Source of the DNA: a virus
IMG/VR virus record: IMGVR_UViG_3300030103_003573
Location: 335 to 64,334 of that record
Strand: one strand, 5' to 3'
DNA length: 64,000 bases
Below are positions 26,676 through 36,600 of the stretch, one piece after another. Positions within the stretch are counted from its first letter, which is position 1; each line of letters starts with the position of its first letter. The notes below the pieces were generated by a model. It was not told where the DNA came from and did not search any database. It was given only the letters and a program-made list of their open reading frames with translations. The translations under genes were made by a program, and so were the position numbers.

Positions 26676-26684
26676 GTTCCCATT

Positions 26685-27176
26685 TTACAAACTCTTTGCA
26701 CGCTTAGTCAAACAGTAACGAGCAATCAGGAACGCATCAATCATTCCATCATCTGGAGTTCTGCACCTTTTATTACGTAACCAATTCTCGTCTGGAGCCA
26801 GCGTTTGGGCCGTATGTAAAGCCGCTTGTTTACTTTTGCCTTTAGCGACATGCCCTAACATTTGCTTCTGCCACTTGTGAACGGATACTCTGTTTACATT
26901 GTATCCGCAGCACTCGGCCATGCCCATAAGCTTGCCAAAACTTAGCGCCATAGACCGGACTGCTTGAGAACTTTTCGCAAACCCGAGTGGCTCTTCCACA
27001 GCAAGGATGAAGCTTGAGTTGAGCAAAGCCAGCCATGCTTTGATTTTTGCTGAATCAATCTCCGTTTTCTTTGATCGGTGCATCGTAGGCATGGAACACT
27101 TGGCAATGATCTTTCCGTCTGGCTCAGATATAGCACAGAGACCTCCTTTCAAACCGTTGTCGATTCCTACAATCAA
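26685..27176 (-). CDS. RuvC-like Holliday junction resolvase
   Basis: An RNase H fold protein of 163 residues with the acidic active site of the RuvC family: Asp6 in MIVGIDNGLKGG, Glu in LAVEEPLG (around residue 60) and the closing DDGMIDAFLIA (around residues 140-150). It resolves branched recombination or replication DNA before packaging. It starts four bases inside the upstream small gene (ATGA) and is followed nine bases later by the exonuclease gene. Confidence 0.82.
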   Translation of the reverse strand: MIVGIDNGLKGGLCAISEPDGKIIAKCSMPTMHRSKKTEIDSAKIKAWLALLNSSFILAVEEPLGFAKSSQAVRSMALSFGKLMGMAECCGYNVNRVSVHKWQKQMLGHVAKGKSKQAALHTAQTLAPDENWLRNKRCRTPDDGMIDAFLIARYCLTKRAKSL

Positions 27177-27409
27177 AGAACGTGCGCTGAAATTATTATC
27201 CCGTCACCGTATGCGGGGGTGAAGTAGTCGTAACCTTTGTTTAAGGACTTCAGGTAAAAAACATCTCTCGTTGTCTTTGGGACAACACGGTAAAAGCGAC
27301 CTACTCTTTCCTGAACGACAAAAGAAAATTCGTTCTTGGTGCTGCTATCTTTTCGCACAAGAACTTTTGGGTTGTGCTCGACAACTCTATTTTGGAATAG
27401 GTCATTCAT
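27173..27409 (-). CDS. Hypothetical protein, 78 aa
   Basis: A short, basic beta-type protein (KVLVRKD, FSFVVQERVGRFYRVVP). I prefer the ATG at 27409 (Met-Asn-Asp-Leu) over the one at 27427, because it reduces the overlap with the upstream gene to eight bases. It is coupled to the resolvase gene. Function unknown. Confidence 0.55.
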   Translation of the reverse strand: MNDLFQNRVVEHNPKVLVRKDSSTKNEFSFVVQERVGRFYRVVPKTTRDVFYLKSLNKGYDYFTPAYGDGIIISAHVL

Positions 27410-27764
27410 CGATGATACTGGTATCAAGAAAGCATGGTGTATCTGGACCTAAATCTGTCCGCATCAACTCTTGCAAAGCCATGCCAGCTTGTGCTTCTGT
27501 GAGTCCGTGTTTTTTCTTGAGCAACGCAATCGTCATACTTGACGAGTAGCACGCAATAGATGGGTTTTGTGGGTGCTCGACAACTCCGAGGAGCGCCTCT
27601 TTTAGTTCAGCAAATAAGACCAGTGTTGTCGTTGATTCATCGGTTTCATCGCCACCACTTAAATCTAGCTCTACTCCTACTTGCCGAGTGGCATAGGGGT
27701 CGTCGAGTGGGTCGTAATTAAAACTCTCTGAATCAAAGTTGTTGATCATTAGGTTCGATATCAA
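27402..27764 (-). CDS. Hypothetical acidic protein, up to 120 aa
   Basis: An acidic protein with an Asp-rich N-terminal third and helices around residues 50-60 and 77-105 (EAQAGMALQELMRTDLG). It overlaps the terminase-like upstream gene by 32 bases; an internal ATG at 27749 would reduce this to 17. No recognisable domain. Confidence 0.55.
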   Translation of the reverse strand: MISNLMINNFDSESFNYDPLDDPYATRQVGVELDLSGGDETDESTTTLVLFAELKEALLGVVEHPQNPSIACYSSSMTIALLKKKHGLTEAQAGMALQELMRTDLGPDTPCFLDTSIIDE

Positions 27765-28350
27765 TTATTGGTTGCACGCTTCCCCCACCCTTATCTGCTT
27801 TAGAATTATTTAGGATTGAGATGTCGATTTGCATTTTGCTGTTGCCTCCTGATTTTGCACCGAGGCCAAGACTGCGCCTTATTATCTGATCCAGTTGGTC
27901 CAGATCTTTGACCGTCTTCGGTCCACGCAGGTTTTTGATATTATCGCGCATGAGTTTGATCCCTTGAGCCGCGATGTAATGCTGATACTGTTCAGCCGGT
28001 GTCGCTTGATTCTCCGCAATATCCAAGATCGTTTGATCCTCTTCGAGGCGAGCGTCATGCTGGGCACTTAGGATAGCTTCTCTTGTCCGCTTATCTAAGT
28101 TGTCCTCTAAGTCTTTAGCTAGTTCATCGGCATCAAACTCAATGTTAGCTTCGGGACTAACTTCTACCGGCTTTTCGTAAGCCATGTCTTTTTGATTCTT
28201 CCGTGGTGGGAGACCTAGTTTTTTAAACCACCTGCGGACTGTTCCTGAGTGAACACCCAGTTCTTTTGCAATGGCTACGGTCTTCCAGTCAGCGTTATAC
28301 ATTTTTAACGCTCTTTCTTGCAGGGTCTCTTTGGGTTTGTCAGGCAACAC
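27733..28350 (-). CDS. Probable terminase small subunit (helix-turn-helix), 205 aa
   Basis: The N-terminal 50 residues contain a clear helix-turn-helix (WKTVAIAKELGVHSGTVRRW followed by FKKLGLPP), as in terminase small subunits that recognise packaging DNA. The middle is an acidic helical region and the C-terminus is Gly/Lys/Asn-rich. It is transcribed divergently from the large terminase, with a 26-base gap between starts. The GTG at 28350 is used. An alternative is a regulator of the adjoining operons. Confidence 0.65.
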   Translation of the reverse strand: MLPDKPKETLQERALKMYNADWKTVAIAKELGVHSGTVRRWFKKLGLPPRKNQKDMAYEKPVEVSPEANIEFDADELAKDLEDNLDKRTREAILSAQHDARLEEDQTILDIAENQATPAEQYQHYIAAQGIKLMRDNIKNLRGPKTVKDLDQLDQIIRRSLGLGAKSGGNSKMQIDISILNNSKADKGGGSVQPIIDIEPNDQQL

Positions 28351-28365
28351 AGTTTTTACTAAATT
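28337..28365 (+). promoter_or_regulatory. Candidate promoter of the large terminase gene
   Basis: TTGTCA (28337-28342), 17-base spacer and TAAATT (28360-28365). The predicted start is about six bases before the ATG at 28377. It overlaps the start of the divergent small terminase gene, so the two directions may interfere. Confidence 0.55.
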
Positions 28366-28376
28366 ACTTAAGTAGT

Positions 28377-30164
28377 ATGGCGAAGAAGAAGCGGTCCTTC
28401 AAGACGATACTGGAGCCACGCATTGATCCAAAGACCAAGAAGATGGACGTTGGGGGTTTGTTAATACCCCCAACGAGTCTCTTGACAGGGTTATTGTATG
28501 GTTTCGCAAACCACGATGCTCCACGCGCAAAGGAGTTTTACTTCTGGCGTGTGTGCGATGAGCTTTGGAACAACGCAGACTTACCAGAAAAGCTTATGGT
28601 CAAGCACCCGTGGGCTGAAAAAATGATACGGGCTGCGATAAAAAATAAATACCTGTCGATTGGTGGGTCGGCCTCGTCAGGAAAAAGTCACACGATGGCT
28701 GCGTGGGGTATTGTCAACTGGCTATCGCAACCACAGGACACTCTTGTTCTGATGACATCCACCACTTTGCGGGAAGCGAGGAAACGGATATGGGGTTCTG
28801 TAATGACGCTGCTTACGGTTATTGAAGGAGCACCAATAAAGATAAGGGACTCAATAGGTAACGCTAGTTACGTTAATGAAAATGGAACACTCATTGAGAG
28901 AGCGGGGCTTTCGCTGGTAGCTGCTGAGAAAGCAAGGACACGGGAGGCGACCAATAAGCTTATCGGTATTAAGCAAAAACGAGTTATCCTGATTGGCGAT
29001 GAGCTTTCAGAGATTTCTGAAAGTATTGTAAACGCTGGCCTGACAAACCTTTCTAAGAACCCGCACTTCCAAATGATCGGGATGTCTAACCCGAACAGCC
29101 GCTTTGATGCTTTTGGGGTTTGGTCTGAACCTAAGAATGGATGGGACTCTGTTGACACCAATGTCGATGATACATGGAAAACTAAGTGGGACGGTCAGTA
29201 TTTAAGGCTCGATGGGGAGCGTAGCCCCAACGTCCTCGCAGGAGAAGTTGTTTATCCGTGGCTACCCACACAGCAAAAGCTTGATGAAGACAGGGCTTTG
29301 TTGGGAGAGGAGTCACGGGGATACATGCGAATGGTTCGTGCCGTGTTCTTTGACTCTGATGAAACCACTGGCATATACACCGAGAACGAGCTGACCATGA
29401 GTGGCGCTATGAACCGTGTAGAGTGGGAAGGAGCAACCACCAAGGTCGCGGGTCTTGACCCTGCATTTACAAACGGAGGTGACCGGACCATCTTATACAC
29501 TGCTACTGTCGGGTATAATAAAAACGGACATTACGTAATAGAGTTCGACAAGGCTATCCACCTTAACGATGACGCTACAAATAAAGCAGTTCCGCGCACA
29601 TATCAGATTGTCCGGCAGATTAAGGATCACTGTGAGAAAAACAAAATTCTGGCAGAGAACGTAGCGGTTGATGCCACAGGAGCGGGTGCTCCATTTTGTG
29701 ATGTTCTTGCTGGTGAGTGGTCGAATAAATTCATGCGTGTCGGATTCGGGGGAAAGGCTAGTGACAAGAGGGTAAGTGCTAGTAGTCAGTTAGTTGGAGA
29801 GGAATTGTATATGAACCGAGTCTCTGAGCTGTGGTTCGTTGGAAAAGAATTGATGCGGACCCAGCAGGTGTTTGGAATCACTGCAAATCTGGCCAGTGAA
29901 ATGACCAGCCGAAACTACGACATGGTAAAAAGCGGGACGTTGCGGGTCAAAATCGAGTCCAAGCCTGAGTTCAAAGCTAGATTCGGCAGCAGTCCAGACC
30001 TTGCGGACGCAGCGTTTCTAGCCTTGGATTGTGCTAGACAGCGTTTGGGTCTGGTAGCAGTTGACCCACCTAAAGAGGGTGCAAAGAATTATAATAAACG
30101 ACCTCAGACAATTAAGGATCTGGGCAAAGCTTTGCAGAACTCTGGTGCTGTTTTGCTTGATTGA
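28377..30164 (+). CDS. Terminase large subunit, 595 aa
   Basis: ATPase and nuclease motifs are present in order: Walker A GSASSGKS (residues 97-104), Walker B VILIGDE (203-209), then the RNase H-like nuclease acids in VAGLDPAFTNGGD, VAVDATGAG and SSPDLADAAF. It translocates DNA into the procapsid and cuts it. The open frame extends upstream to 28266, but that would run through the divergent gene; the ATG at 28377 lies directly behind a promoter-like sequence. The last bases overlap the -35 element of the next promoter. Confidence 0.88.
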   Translation: MAKKKRSFKTILEPRIDPKTKKMDVGGLLIPPTSLLTGLLYGFANHDAPRAKEFYFWRVCDELWNNADLPEKLMVKHPWAEKMIRAAIKNKYLSIGGSASSGKSHTMAAWGIVNWLSQPQDTLVLMTSTTLREARKRIWGSVMTLLTVIEGAPIKIRDSIGNASYVNENGTLIERAGLSLVAAEKARTREATNKLIGIKQKRVILIGDELSEISESIVNAGLTNLSKNPHFQMIGMSNPNSRFDAFGVWSEPKNGWDSVDTNVDDTWKTKWDGQYLRLDGERSPNVLAGEVVYPWLPTQQKLDEDRALLGEESRGYMRMVRAVFFDSDETTGIYTENELTMSGAMNRVEWEGATTKVAGLDPAFTNGGDRTILYTATVGYNKNGHYVIEFDKAIHLNDDATNKAVPRTYQIVRQIKDHCEKNKILAENVAVDATGAGAPFCDVLAGEWSNKFMRVGFGGKASDKRVSASSQLVGEELYMNRVSELWFVGKELMRTQQVFGITANLASEMTSRNYDMVKSGTLRVKIESKPEFKARFGSSPDLADAAFLALDCARQRLGLVAVDPPKEGAKNYNKRPQTIKDLGKALQNSGAVLLD

Positions 30165-30189
30165 CACGAAAAGCCTTAAATCATAATAT
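30161..30189 (+). promoter_or_regulatory. Strong sigma70-like promoter for the internal virion genes
   Basis: A perfect TTGACA (30161-30166), 17-base spacer and TAATAT (30184-30189). It lies at the very end of the terminase gene and would start a transcript about 20 bases before the ATG at 30216. Confidence 0.78.
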
Positions 30190-30206
30190 GCTAAAGCATT
30201 TTAGCA
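30189..30206 (+). promoter_or_regulatory. Inverted repeat at the transcript start
   Basis: TGCTAAA-GCAT-TTTAGCA, a perfect seven-base inverted repeat with a four-base centre directly downstream of the -10 element of the 30161 promoter. It could be an operator or the 5'-terminal hairpin of the mRNA. Confidence 0.6.
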
Positions 30207-30215
30207 ATCATTGAG

Positions 30216-30560
30216 ATGGCTCTTTTTGAAGATTTTGGCAACATCGACACGGGTAATCCGTTTCTAAATTTTCTTTCAGGTTTTGATACCACCGCTACTT
30301 CTACAAAAACAAACGTAGCTGCATTGCCTAAAGACCCAGAAGCAGAGCAGAGGAAAAAAGACGAGGAAGAGGAAGAGCGTGAAAGAAAAAAACGCGAAGC
30401 TGAAAAAAAGAAAGCAATGCAACAGGCTCTTCCTAAACGGAACACCGGAGCTGTAGGCGACTCAACAACCCCAAGCACTTCACCGATGGCTTCTTACCGA
30501 GGACTTGGTAAGAACCCGAACACACAGATTAAGCAATACGGAGGCACTGTTGGCCTTTAA
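30216..30560 (+). CDS. Small charged virion candidate, 114 aa
   Basis: The central 35 residues are almost entirely Glu, Lys and Arg (a charged helix); the ends are Gly/Thr/Pro-rich. First gene behind the strong promoter at 30161 and upstream of two larger proteins with similar composition. Probably an ejection or internal virion component by position. No homologue recognised. Confidence 0.6.
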   Translation: MALFEDFGNIDTGNPFLNFLSGFDTTATSTKTNVAALPKDPEAEQRKKDEEEEERERKKREAEKKKAMQQALPKRNTGAVGDSTTPSTSPMASYRGLGKNPNTQIKQYGGTVGL

Positions 30561-30572
30561 CAAAATTACATT

Positions 30573-32474
30573 ATGAGCACAGGAATCGTTCCATATGGAG
30601 GCAGCAATCTCGGCCCCGTATTATTATCTCCTTCTGGTCCTCCCCCTATAGATGTCCCCATGAGGGACGTTAGCGGAACTGCAAGGACAGTGCCACCGCG
30701 TATGCCAGCATCTCCCCCTGCTCGTTTACCCGCAAGCCCACCTGCAATTCCTAGCAGACTTTCTCGTTTGCTTAACAAGCCAGTTTTAAGAGGAATAGGT
30801 AGCAGAGCCTTTCTCCCAGCGTATCTTGGCAATGAATTCCAAGGACGCTTTTCGCCAACTGGTCTTGCTCAAAGTATGTTTTTTGGAGATGAGGGTTTTG
30901 GGGAGGAGGGAAAGAGAGCAGCACTAGAAAAAAGAAGAGACACATTTAGAGAGGACACACAAAAGTTCGACGGTGGTTATGGGCTTGGTGAAATGGCGCA
31001 GCGAGCTGGTAGTGCGTTAGCAAACCCTGTATCTATGATGGGTGCTAATATTGCAGGGATTGCCGAGCTTGCTGGAAATAAACTAGGACTTCAAGGGGCT
31101 GACGTTGACCCCCGATTTGGCAAACTGTTTGCTCCTGCTGGCTTTGTTACAGATGGCCTTTATACAGGTTTTGCTGCTGAAGATCCACGCAATGTTGGAG
31201 CCAGAGGGGAAGCAGGTGATGCTGCTGTGGAATCACAGAAAAAAAGAGCTTTAGGAAGACGGGAAGTAATTAGTGATATGTTTCAGGGCCTTGAAGGCTC
31301 GGGGCTTGAATTTGCACCAGAAAAGTTTTTTGGAGCAAATTATTCTGGGGCCTCAAAAAATGCAGGTCGTTTTTTAGCAGGTCGCCCTGCCGATGCTCAA
31401 TTTGCTGAGTCTGAAAAAGAACAAGTTATGGAAGCTGAAAGGCTTCGAGCACAACGCAATCAAACAAAAGGAGGCGCACGTTCTTATGGAGACGTAATAG
31501 AAAAGCAGCAAAAAAGCACTGCTAGAAGGGCTGATATGTTTTTTGAGCAAGCCGATAGGGAATATCTTGCAGAGCTTGCAAAGAATGACCCTGAGAGGTT
31601 GATGACTAAGTTTGACACGCGGGGCGCTAGAACTGGTTTTGATGATGACGGCAACCCTGTTTACGATAGCAAGCCAGATGGCAAACTAGACCCCGAAGAA
31701 AGGTTGTCTCTGTTTAATCCTAAAACTGGGATTAAGCAGATGCGTGCTGATGATGAAGCAGTCGCTAAGAAAAAATCAGACGAAGAAGCGGCAGCTAAAA
31801 AAGGTCGCAGAGCAGAACGCCGATTCATGCGTGATTTTGATGACGAAGTATTTGATGACCTCATGCGTTCTGAGAAGCAGAGAGAAGACAACGAGAAAGC
31901 TCAAAGAAAAGCGGAACGCAGATATCAACGTGATTTCGATGACGAAGTATTTAGCGACCTGATGTATGAAGGTCGGCAAAGAGATGCGGGTCGGCGTGCC
32001 TTAGCTAGAGATTTAGAAAGTCAATTTGCTTACAGCGACAGCCCGTCGAGCGCATTCCAAAATCCAGAGACCAGAGAGAAGTTAATGGTCGATGCTTTCA
32101 AAAGAGGAAAAGAATTAGGACTCAGAGATGAGCAAATACGAAGTTTCCTTAGAAATCGAAATCTTTTAGATAGAGGTTTCAGTGAATCCTACGAAGACTT
32201 CTATAACAGGAACACGCAAGGTGGCGGCTTGAGTCTAGGTAAGCTGGGGGCCAGACGACAAGTTGGCTCCAGAGGAGGTAAGGTGAGCACCGAAGCCGGT
32301 CGCCAACAGAAAGCTGCTGCAAATCAAGCGTTGATGCAGTATATAATGCAGCAAATGCAGCCAAGACCTGCCCTTAGTCCTCGACCTCTGTTCAATCCTA
32401 CAACGCAAAATAATCAATTTGGGCTGGTAGGCCCAATCTCTGGTGGACTTCAAAACGCAATGCCTAGATCGTAA
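30573..32474 (+). CDS. Internal virion protein candidate, 633 aa
   Basis: The N-terminus is Pro-rich, and the body is hydrophilic and Arg/Glu/Ala-rich. An imperfect duplication occurs near residues 410-465: RRFMRDFDDEVFDDLM and RRYQRDFDDEVFSDLM. The region around residues 140-200 is Gly/Ala-rich and moderately hydrophobic. Large hydrophilic proteins between terminase and the giant gene resemble the ejected core proteins of podoviruses. The frame overlaps the next gene as TAATG. Confidence 0.6.
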   Translation: MSTGIVPYGGSNLGPVLLSPSGPPPIDVPMRDVSGTARTVPPRMPASPPARLPASPPAIPSRLSRLLNKPVLRGIGSRAFLPAYLGNEFQGRFSPTGLAQSMFFGDEGFGEEGKRAALEKRRDTFREDTQKFDGGYGLGEMAQRAGSALANPVSMMGANIAGIAELAGNKLGLQGADVDPRFGKLFAPAGFVTDGLYTGFAAEDPRNVGARGEAGDAAVESQKKRALGRREVISDMFQGLEGSGLEFAPEKFFGANYSGASKNAGRFLAGRPADAQFAESEKEQVMEAERLRAQRNQTKGGARSYGDVIEKQQKSTARRADMFFEQADREYLAELAKNDPERLMTKFDTRGARTGFDDDGNPVYDSKPDGKLDPEERLSLFNPKTGIKQMRADDEAVAKKKSDEEAAAKKGRRAERRFMRDFDDEVFDDLMRSEKQREDNEKAQRKAERRYQRDFDDEVFSDLMYEGRQRDAGRRALARDLESQFAYSDSPSSAFQNPETREKLMVDAFKRGKELGLRDEQIRSFLRNRNLLDRGFSESYEDFYNRNTQGGGLSLGKLGARRQVGSRGGKVSTEAGRQQKAAANQALMQYIMQQMQPRPALSPRPLFNPTTQNNQFGLVGPISGGLQNAMPRS

Positions 32475-33586
32475 TGGCTACCTTCAACCCTATCGCGCCT
32501 GACGAAATCTACGGTGCTCTCCAACCGCAAAACATGGCTGGGGGTATGCGCGGTCAGATGTTTGGACCCGAAGCAATAGCAGGTATGCTACCTACTGATG
32601 ATATGAATCAGAGGGAGCGACAAGCAGCTATGCAGGATGTGCAACAAATGCAGGGCATGTTGAATGCGGCAAGGGCACAGCAGGATAAAGCGGCTATTGA
32701 CATGGAGAAGTTGCGTATGCAGCAAGAGTCGCAACGTATGGCAATGCGTGCGGCAGACATCAACGCGAGAAAGTCTTTGTTTGATTTGCAGAAAACTATG
32801 GAAGATTCCAAGCGCGAGTCTGCCATCATGCAAAGGATGCCAGAAGTTTTGAGCCAGCTTGATGCAATCGATAAAGATCCTGAACTTAATAACTTTCAAA
32901 AAGCTAGTGAAGCCGCCCGTCTAAGGGGGCGTTATTCAATGGATATTGGGCAAGTCCCCTCTCTTGGTGGTCTTTTTGATGCCTATCAAACTTCCATCGG
33001 ATCTAGGAAAGCGAGCGAGAAAGAAAAGTTCGAGCGCGGATTTAGGTTTGGGCAGGTCGGTTTTGATCCCAACACAACAAATGCTGAGTTTGCAGCGGGG
33101 ATGCGTAAGCGGACGCAGGACAAGGCTGACAAAGCTGAAGCTGCGATAGCGAAAGAAGACGAGTTAACCTTCCTTAAAACAAGAGAGGGTCTTTTCTCAG
33201 ATATTGAAAAACGTATTATCGATTTAGACACGATTGGTGTCCTTGCGGATCCAGTTAATTTAGACGGCTTGGATGAATCAGCCGCTGCTGCTACTGGTTT
33301 GGCCGGTGGAGCTAGAGTAGATCCGTCTAAGCCAAAAGAATATACACCCGAAGCAAGAGTAGAAGCTGTGGACCTCGCCATCAGGATTGGCACCCTTCAA
33401 GGGATGAATAGGGCACAAATAGAAGAGTTTATTGGTCAGTCTTCTGATATGACTAAGTTTGTGCCTACACTCAAAAGAAAACTTTACGATCTCAAGGTAG
33501 AAAATATCAAGAGACAAGGAACCATTTTTGGATACAACTCCGAAGCTAACTCCAGTCCTAACAAAATAGGCAACTGGGGGACTTAA
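32474..33586 (+). CDS. Internal virion protein candidate, 370 aa
   Basis: A Met/Gln/Arg/Ala-rich, mostly helical protein (a long coil at residues 40-120, QRERQAAMQDVQQMQGMLNA) with a second charged helical half. Coupled to the upstream gene at TAATG. Composition and place suggest a core or ejection protein that works with the neighbouring 633- and 4274-residue proteins. Confidence 0.6.
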   Translation: MATFNPIAPDEIYGALQPQNMAGGMRGQMFGPEAIAGMLPTDDMNQRERQAAMQDVQQMQGMLNAARAQQDKAAIDMEKLRMQQESQRMAMRAADINARKSLFDLQKTMEDSKRESAIMQRMPEVLSQLDAIDKDPELNNFQKASEAARLRGRYSMDIGQVPSLGGLFDAYQTSIGSRKASEKEKFERGFRFGQVGFDPNTTNAEFAAGMRKRTQDKADKAEAAIAKEDELTFLKTREGLFSDIEKRIIDLDTIGVLADPVNLDGLDESAAAATGLAGGARVDPSKPKEYTPEARVEAVDLAIRIGTLQGMNRAQIEEFIGQSSDMTKFVPTLKRKLYDLKVENIKRQGTIFGYNSEANSSPNKIGNWGT

Positions 33587-33620
33587 TACACATACACCTA
33601 CATAACCTAGTCTTGCTGCT

Positions 33621-36600
33621 ATGTCAGAAGAACCGTTTAACCCGCTTGATCGACTCAATCTAACAGGCCCCGATGGGCCTTTGTCTGTCAATAAACTAGA
33701 AGTTTCCAGCTACGACGATTGGTCAAGTGGACAGCCTTCTCAAGATCCTCTTCAGGCCCACCTTGGTTATGGGGATTACCTGCGCGAAGAATACATAAAG
33801 AATAAAGGCTACAACGAAGACGTTGAAGTTAGTATTCAAAGCGAGTTAGGAGAAGCATTAGCTGCAAAAGGTCTTCTTACAAATGAGAATAGTGATGACG
33901 TTGTATCTCAGATAGACGCATACAACGAACCGACACTAGATCAAAAAGTGCGTGACATGGTAGCGCACACTTCGCTGGGGCAAGATGAGTGGCACAACGG
34001 AAACGCATACCTTGAGAGAAACGAGGGTGCCAAGACGCCTGAACAGATCCAGCGGTTGGCGGAAAACGCTCTCGCTTCTGTCAACGCTACGCGAAACGAT
34101 GTGCTTCAAGCAAAGCTAGATGCAGGTGAGATTAGTTTTGGACGCTTTACTGACGCTCAAGGGAACAGTTTCATCAAGGCGGGTGACTCTGCTATGGATT
34201 TACCATTGCATGAAGCCTTGCGTAAATCAAAAGAAGCAGGGGGTGGTGTCAGTCTTAGTGACGCAATAGGCATTGAGCAGGTTGGTTTGCTGAAAGTAGC
34301 TGATGGGGTAAATATCCCACGCTACAAAATGATGCAGCTTGGTGAAGTTGAGAGCTTGATTAGATCTGAACTTGCTAACGATGATGACTTATCCATCCAG
34401 TTAGAAGCCATTGGTAAAAGAATGGCTGAAAGAGACTATAGTTCTTTTGATCATTTTGAAGAAGGGTTCAGGAAGAGAGTAGCACAACCTATCAGGGCCG
34501 GACTTGAGACTGTCATTGGCGTGATTGGGGATTCTAAGCCTTCTGGGGTAGCACGCGAGAAAGCTATTGATCAGGCGATGCTCGATGACATCGACTCGAC
34601 TGTCATGGGTATCGCTAAGAAGTTTAATAAAAACCCAGAAGACGTTCGATTAGCTATTCAGGAAATCGCCGTCCAAAACGCGCCACTTAAAGTATTTAAG
34701 GATAAAGATAAACTAGCTCTCAACATACGGGATGACGGATATGGACTGCCTTTTGTTCCTATCGGCGTCAAACTCGATGACGATCTGTTTGAAAAGTCCC
34801 TTGCTGCAAGGACTGATCTTACCGAAGCAACAAAGAAAGCTATTACCGCAGAACGGGATTTCTTTGCTACAAATCACTTTAGTAACATTTCAAATATACT
34901 TGCGAACTCAGATCTTTCTAAGAAGTGGTTAGAGCATTTGAATGCCGGACGCGCAGCTAAAGTTTCTGACAAGGAAATCCTATTCTCCTTTACGTCAAAC
35001 GAAGATAACAAGCCGTATTTAGATCTTCCTATCTTTGGTGACCTTTACCTCAAAGGTAGTGATATTACCCGCCCGTTTTCGACTGCGTTCTCAACAGTTT
35101 TTGCACTGTCAGGAGCAGACTGGGCCAAGAAACATTTGGCTAACGTAGCCGATGATCAGAACAACCGGAGAGAACTGGCTGAACTTTTTGGTGGTAAGCT
35201 GGGGATGGCTCAAGATCTCGCAACATTGATTCCTGAAGTCACTGTAGATATCGCGGCCACTGCTCTCCTGTCTAGGTTCGGAGGAAGAGCATTAGCAACC
35301 AAAGCTGCTGCTGTAAAAGCACCGCTCTACGCGAGCATGACAAAGAAGGGTGTCCTAAAAGCACTGACAACAAATGCTTTTAGGCGTGGTGCAGGAGAGA
35401 GCACTGAACAACTTGCTGAAAAACTAGCGTCACAAAACCTGATCCGTAGTGCTACCAGCAAAACAGCACTAGAAGCCCTTGAAGCTTACAACAAAGTAAA
35501 CCTGAAGAACTTAACTGTAGGCGCTATTGGACTTACAGCGGCGAACAGATCTTCTGGGGCAACATATGGAACCGTTTACAATTCCATGTTGAAGTCTGGA
35601 GCTACTGAAGAAGTAGCGCATGACAGAGCACTGGGAACTGGCATGGTTGCAGGTGCTGTCACCGGATTAGTCACAGGTGGGTTCTCCTACTTTGGTCGTG
35701 GTGGTATGGAAGATGCCCTTTTGAGCGGTATGTCCTACCGCAATATGAAAACTGTCACTGAGCGTATTGTTCAAAAAGCACCTTACGCACAATTAGAGGG
35801 CGTGTCCGATGCTGTTTTCCAACAGGCAATCAAAGAATCTACGAAAGCAGTTCTGAAAGGTAACTTTTTTGGTAAGTCGTTTGTCAAAGCGGGGGCTGAA
35901 GAATTTGCGGAAGAGTCAATAGATGAATTTATAAACACCTTTGTTACGGATGCAGGTCTTGAACAAGACACTCCGTTCTTTGATCACCTCAAACACTCTC
36001 TGTATGCAGGAACACTTGGGGGTATCTTGGGTGCTGGCGCTCCAGCGGTGAACGCAGCCGCAAGAAGACTGCGACCTGATCTTGTGGGAGACCTTATTCA
36101 AGACGCTACCCTTGAGCAGAACCTAATCAACGATATTACAAACCGGCTTAGGGAAGCCAACAGTAGTGTTACCGCTGATGTTGTCCGTGATATTCTCACC
36201 AGAGACCTCACTCCTGACGCAGTTAGAACTCCAAGTCAGGAAGATATTGATGCACAAGAACTCGCACAGCAGGACGATAGCGAGGAGGTAAAACAACAAG
36301 CGCAGTTCCTTCTTGAGATCATGCGGTCAACTCCCGAAGACCAGATCCAAGAAGAAGTTGATGCTGTGAGGCAACAAAGAAGATCCAGAAAATACAGATC
36401 TGCTTACGCGCATAGTTCATTTGGAAATGAGATGGCGTATAGAGAAGATTTAGCGCAGCCTGTTATTATAAACGAGAAGGGTGAAGTGTCTGACTTGGCA
36501 GGTGTCGGGCTTACTCTAAGGACAGCGGAAGGGATAGACGAGTTTGATTACGCAGAGATGGGGATCGCTGTAGAAGATCTACCCAGATTGGAGAAGTTGA

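Noticed and set aside
28266-28376. Upstream extension of the large terminase frame
   Set aside because: It lies antisense over the start of the divergent small terminase gene and lacks terminase-like sequence; ATG 28377 has a promoter in front.
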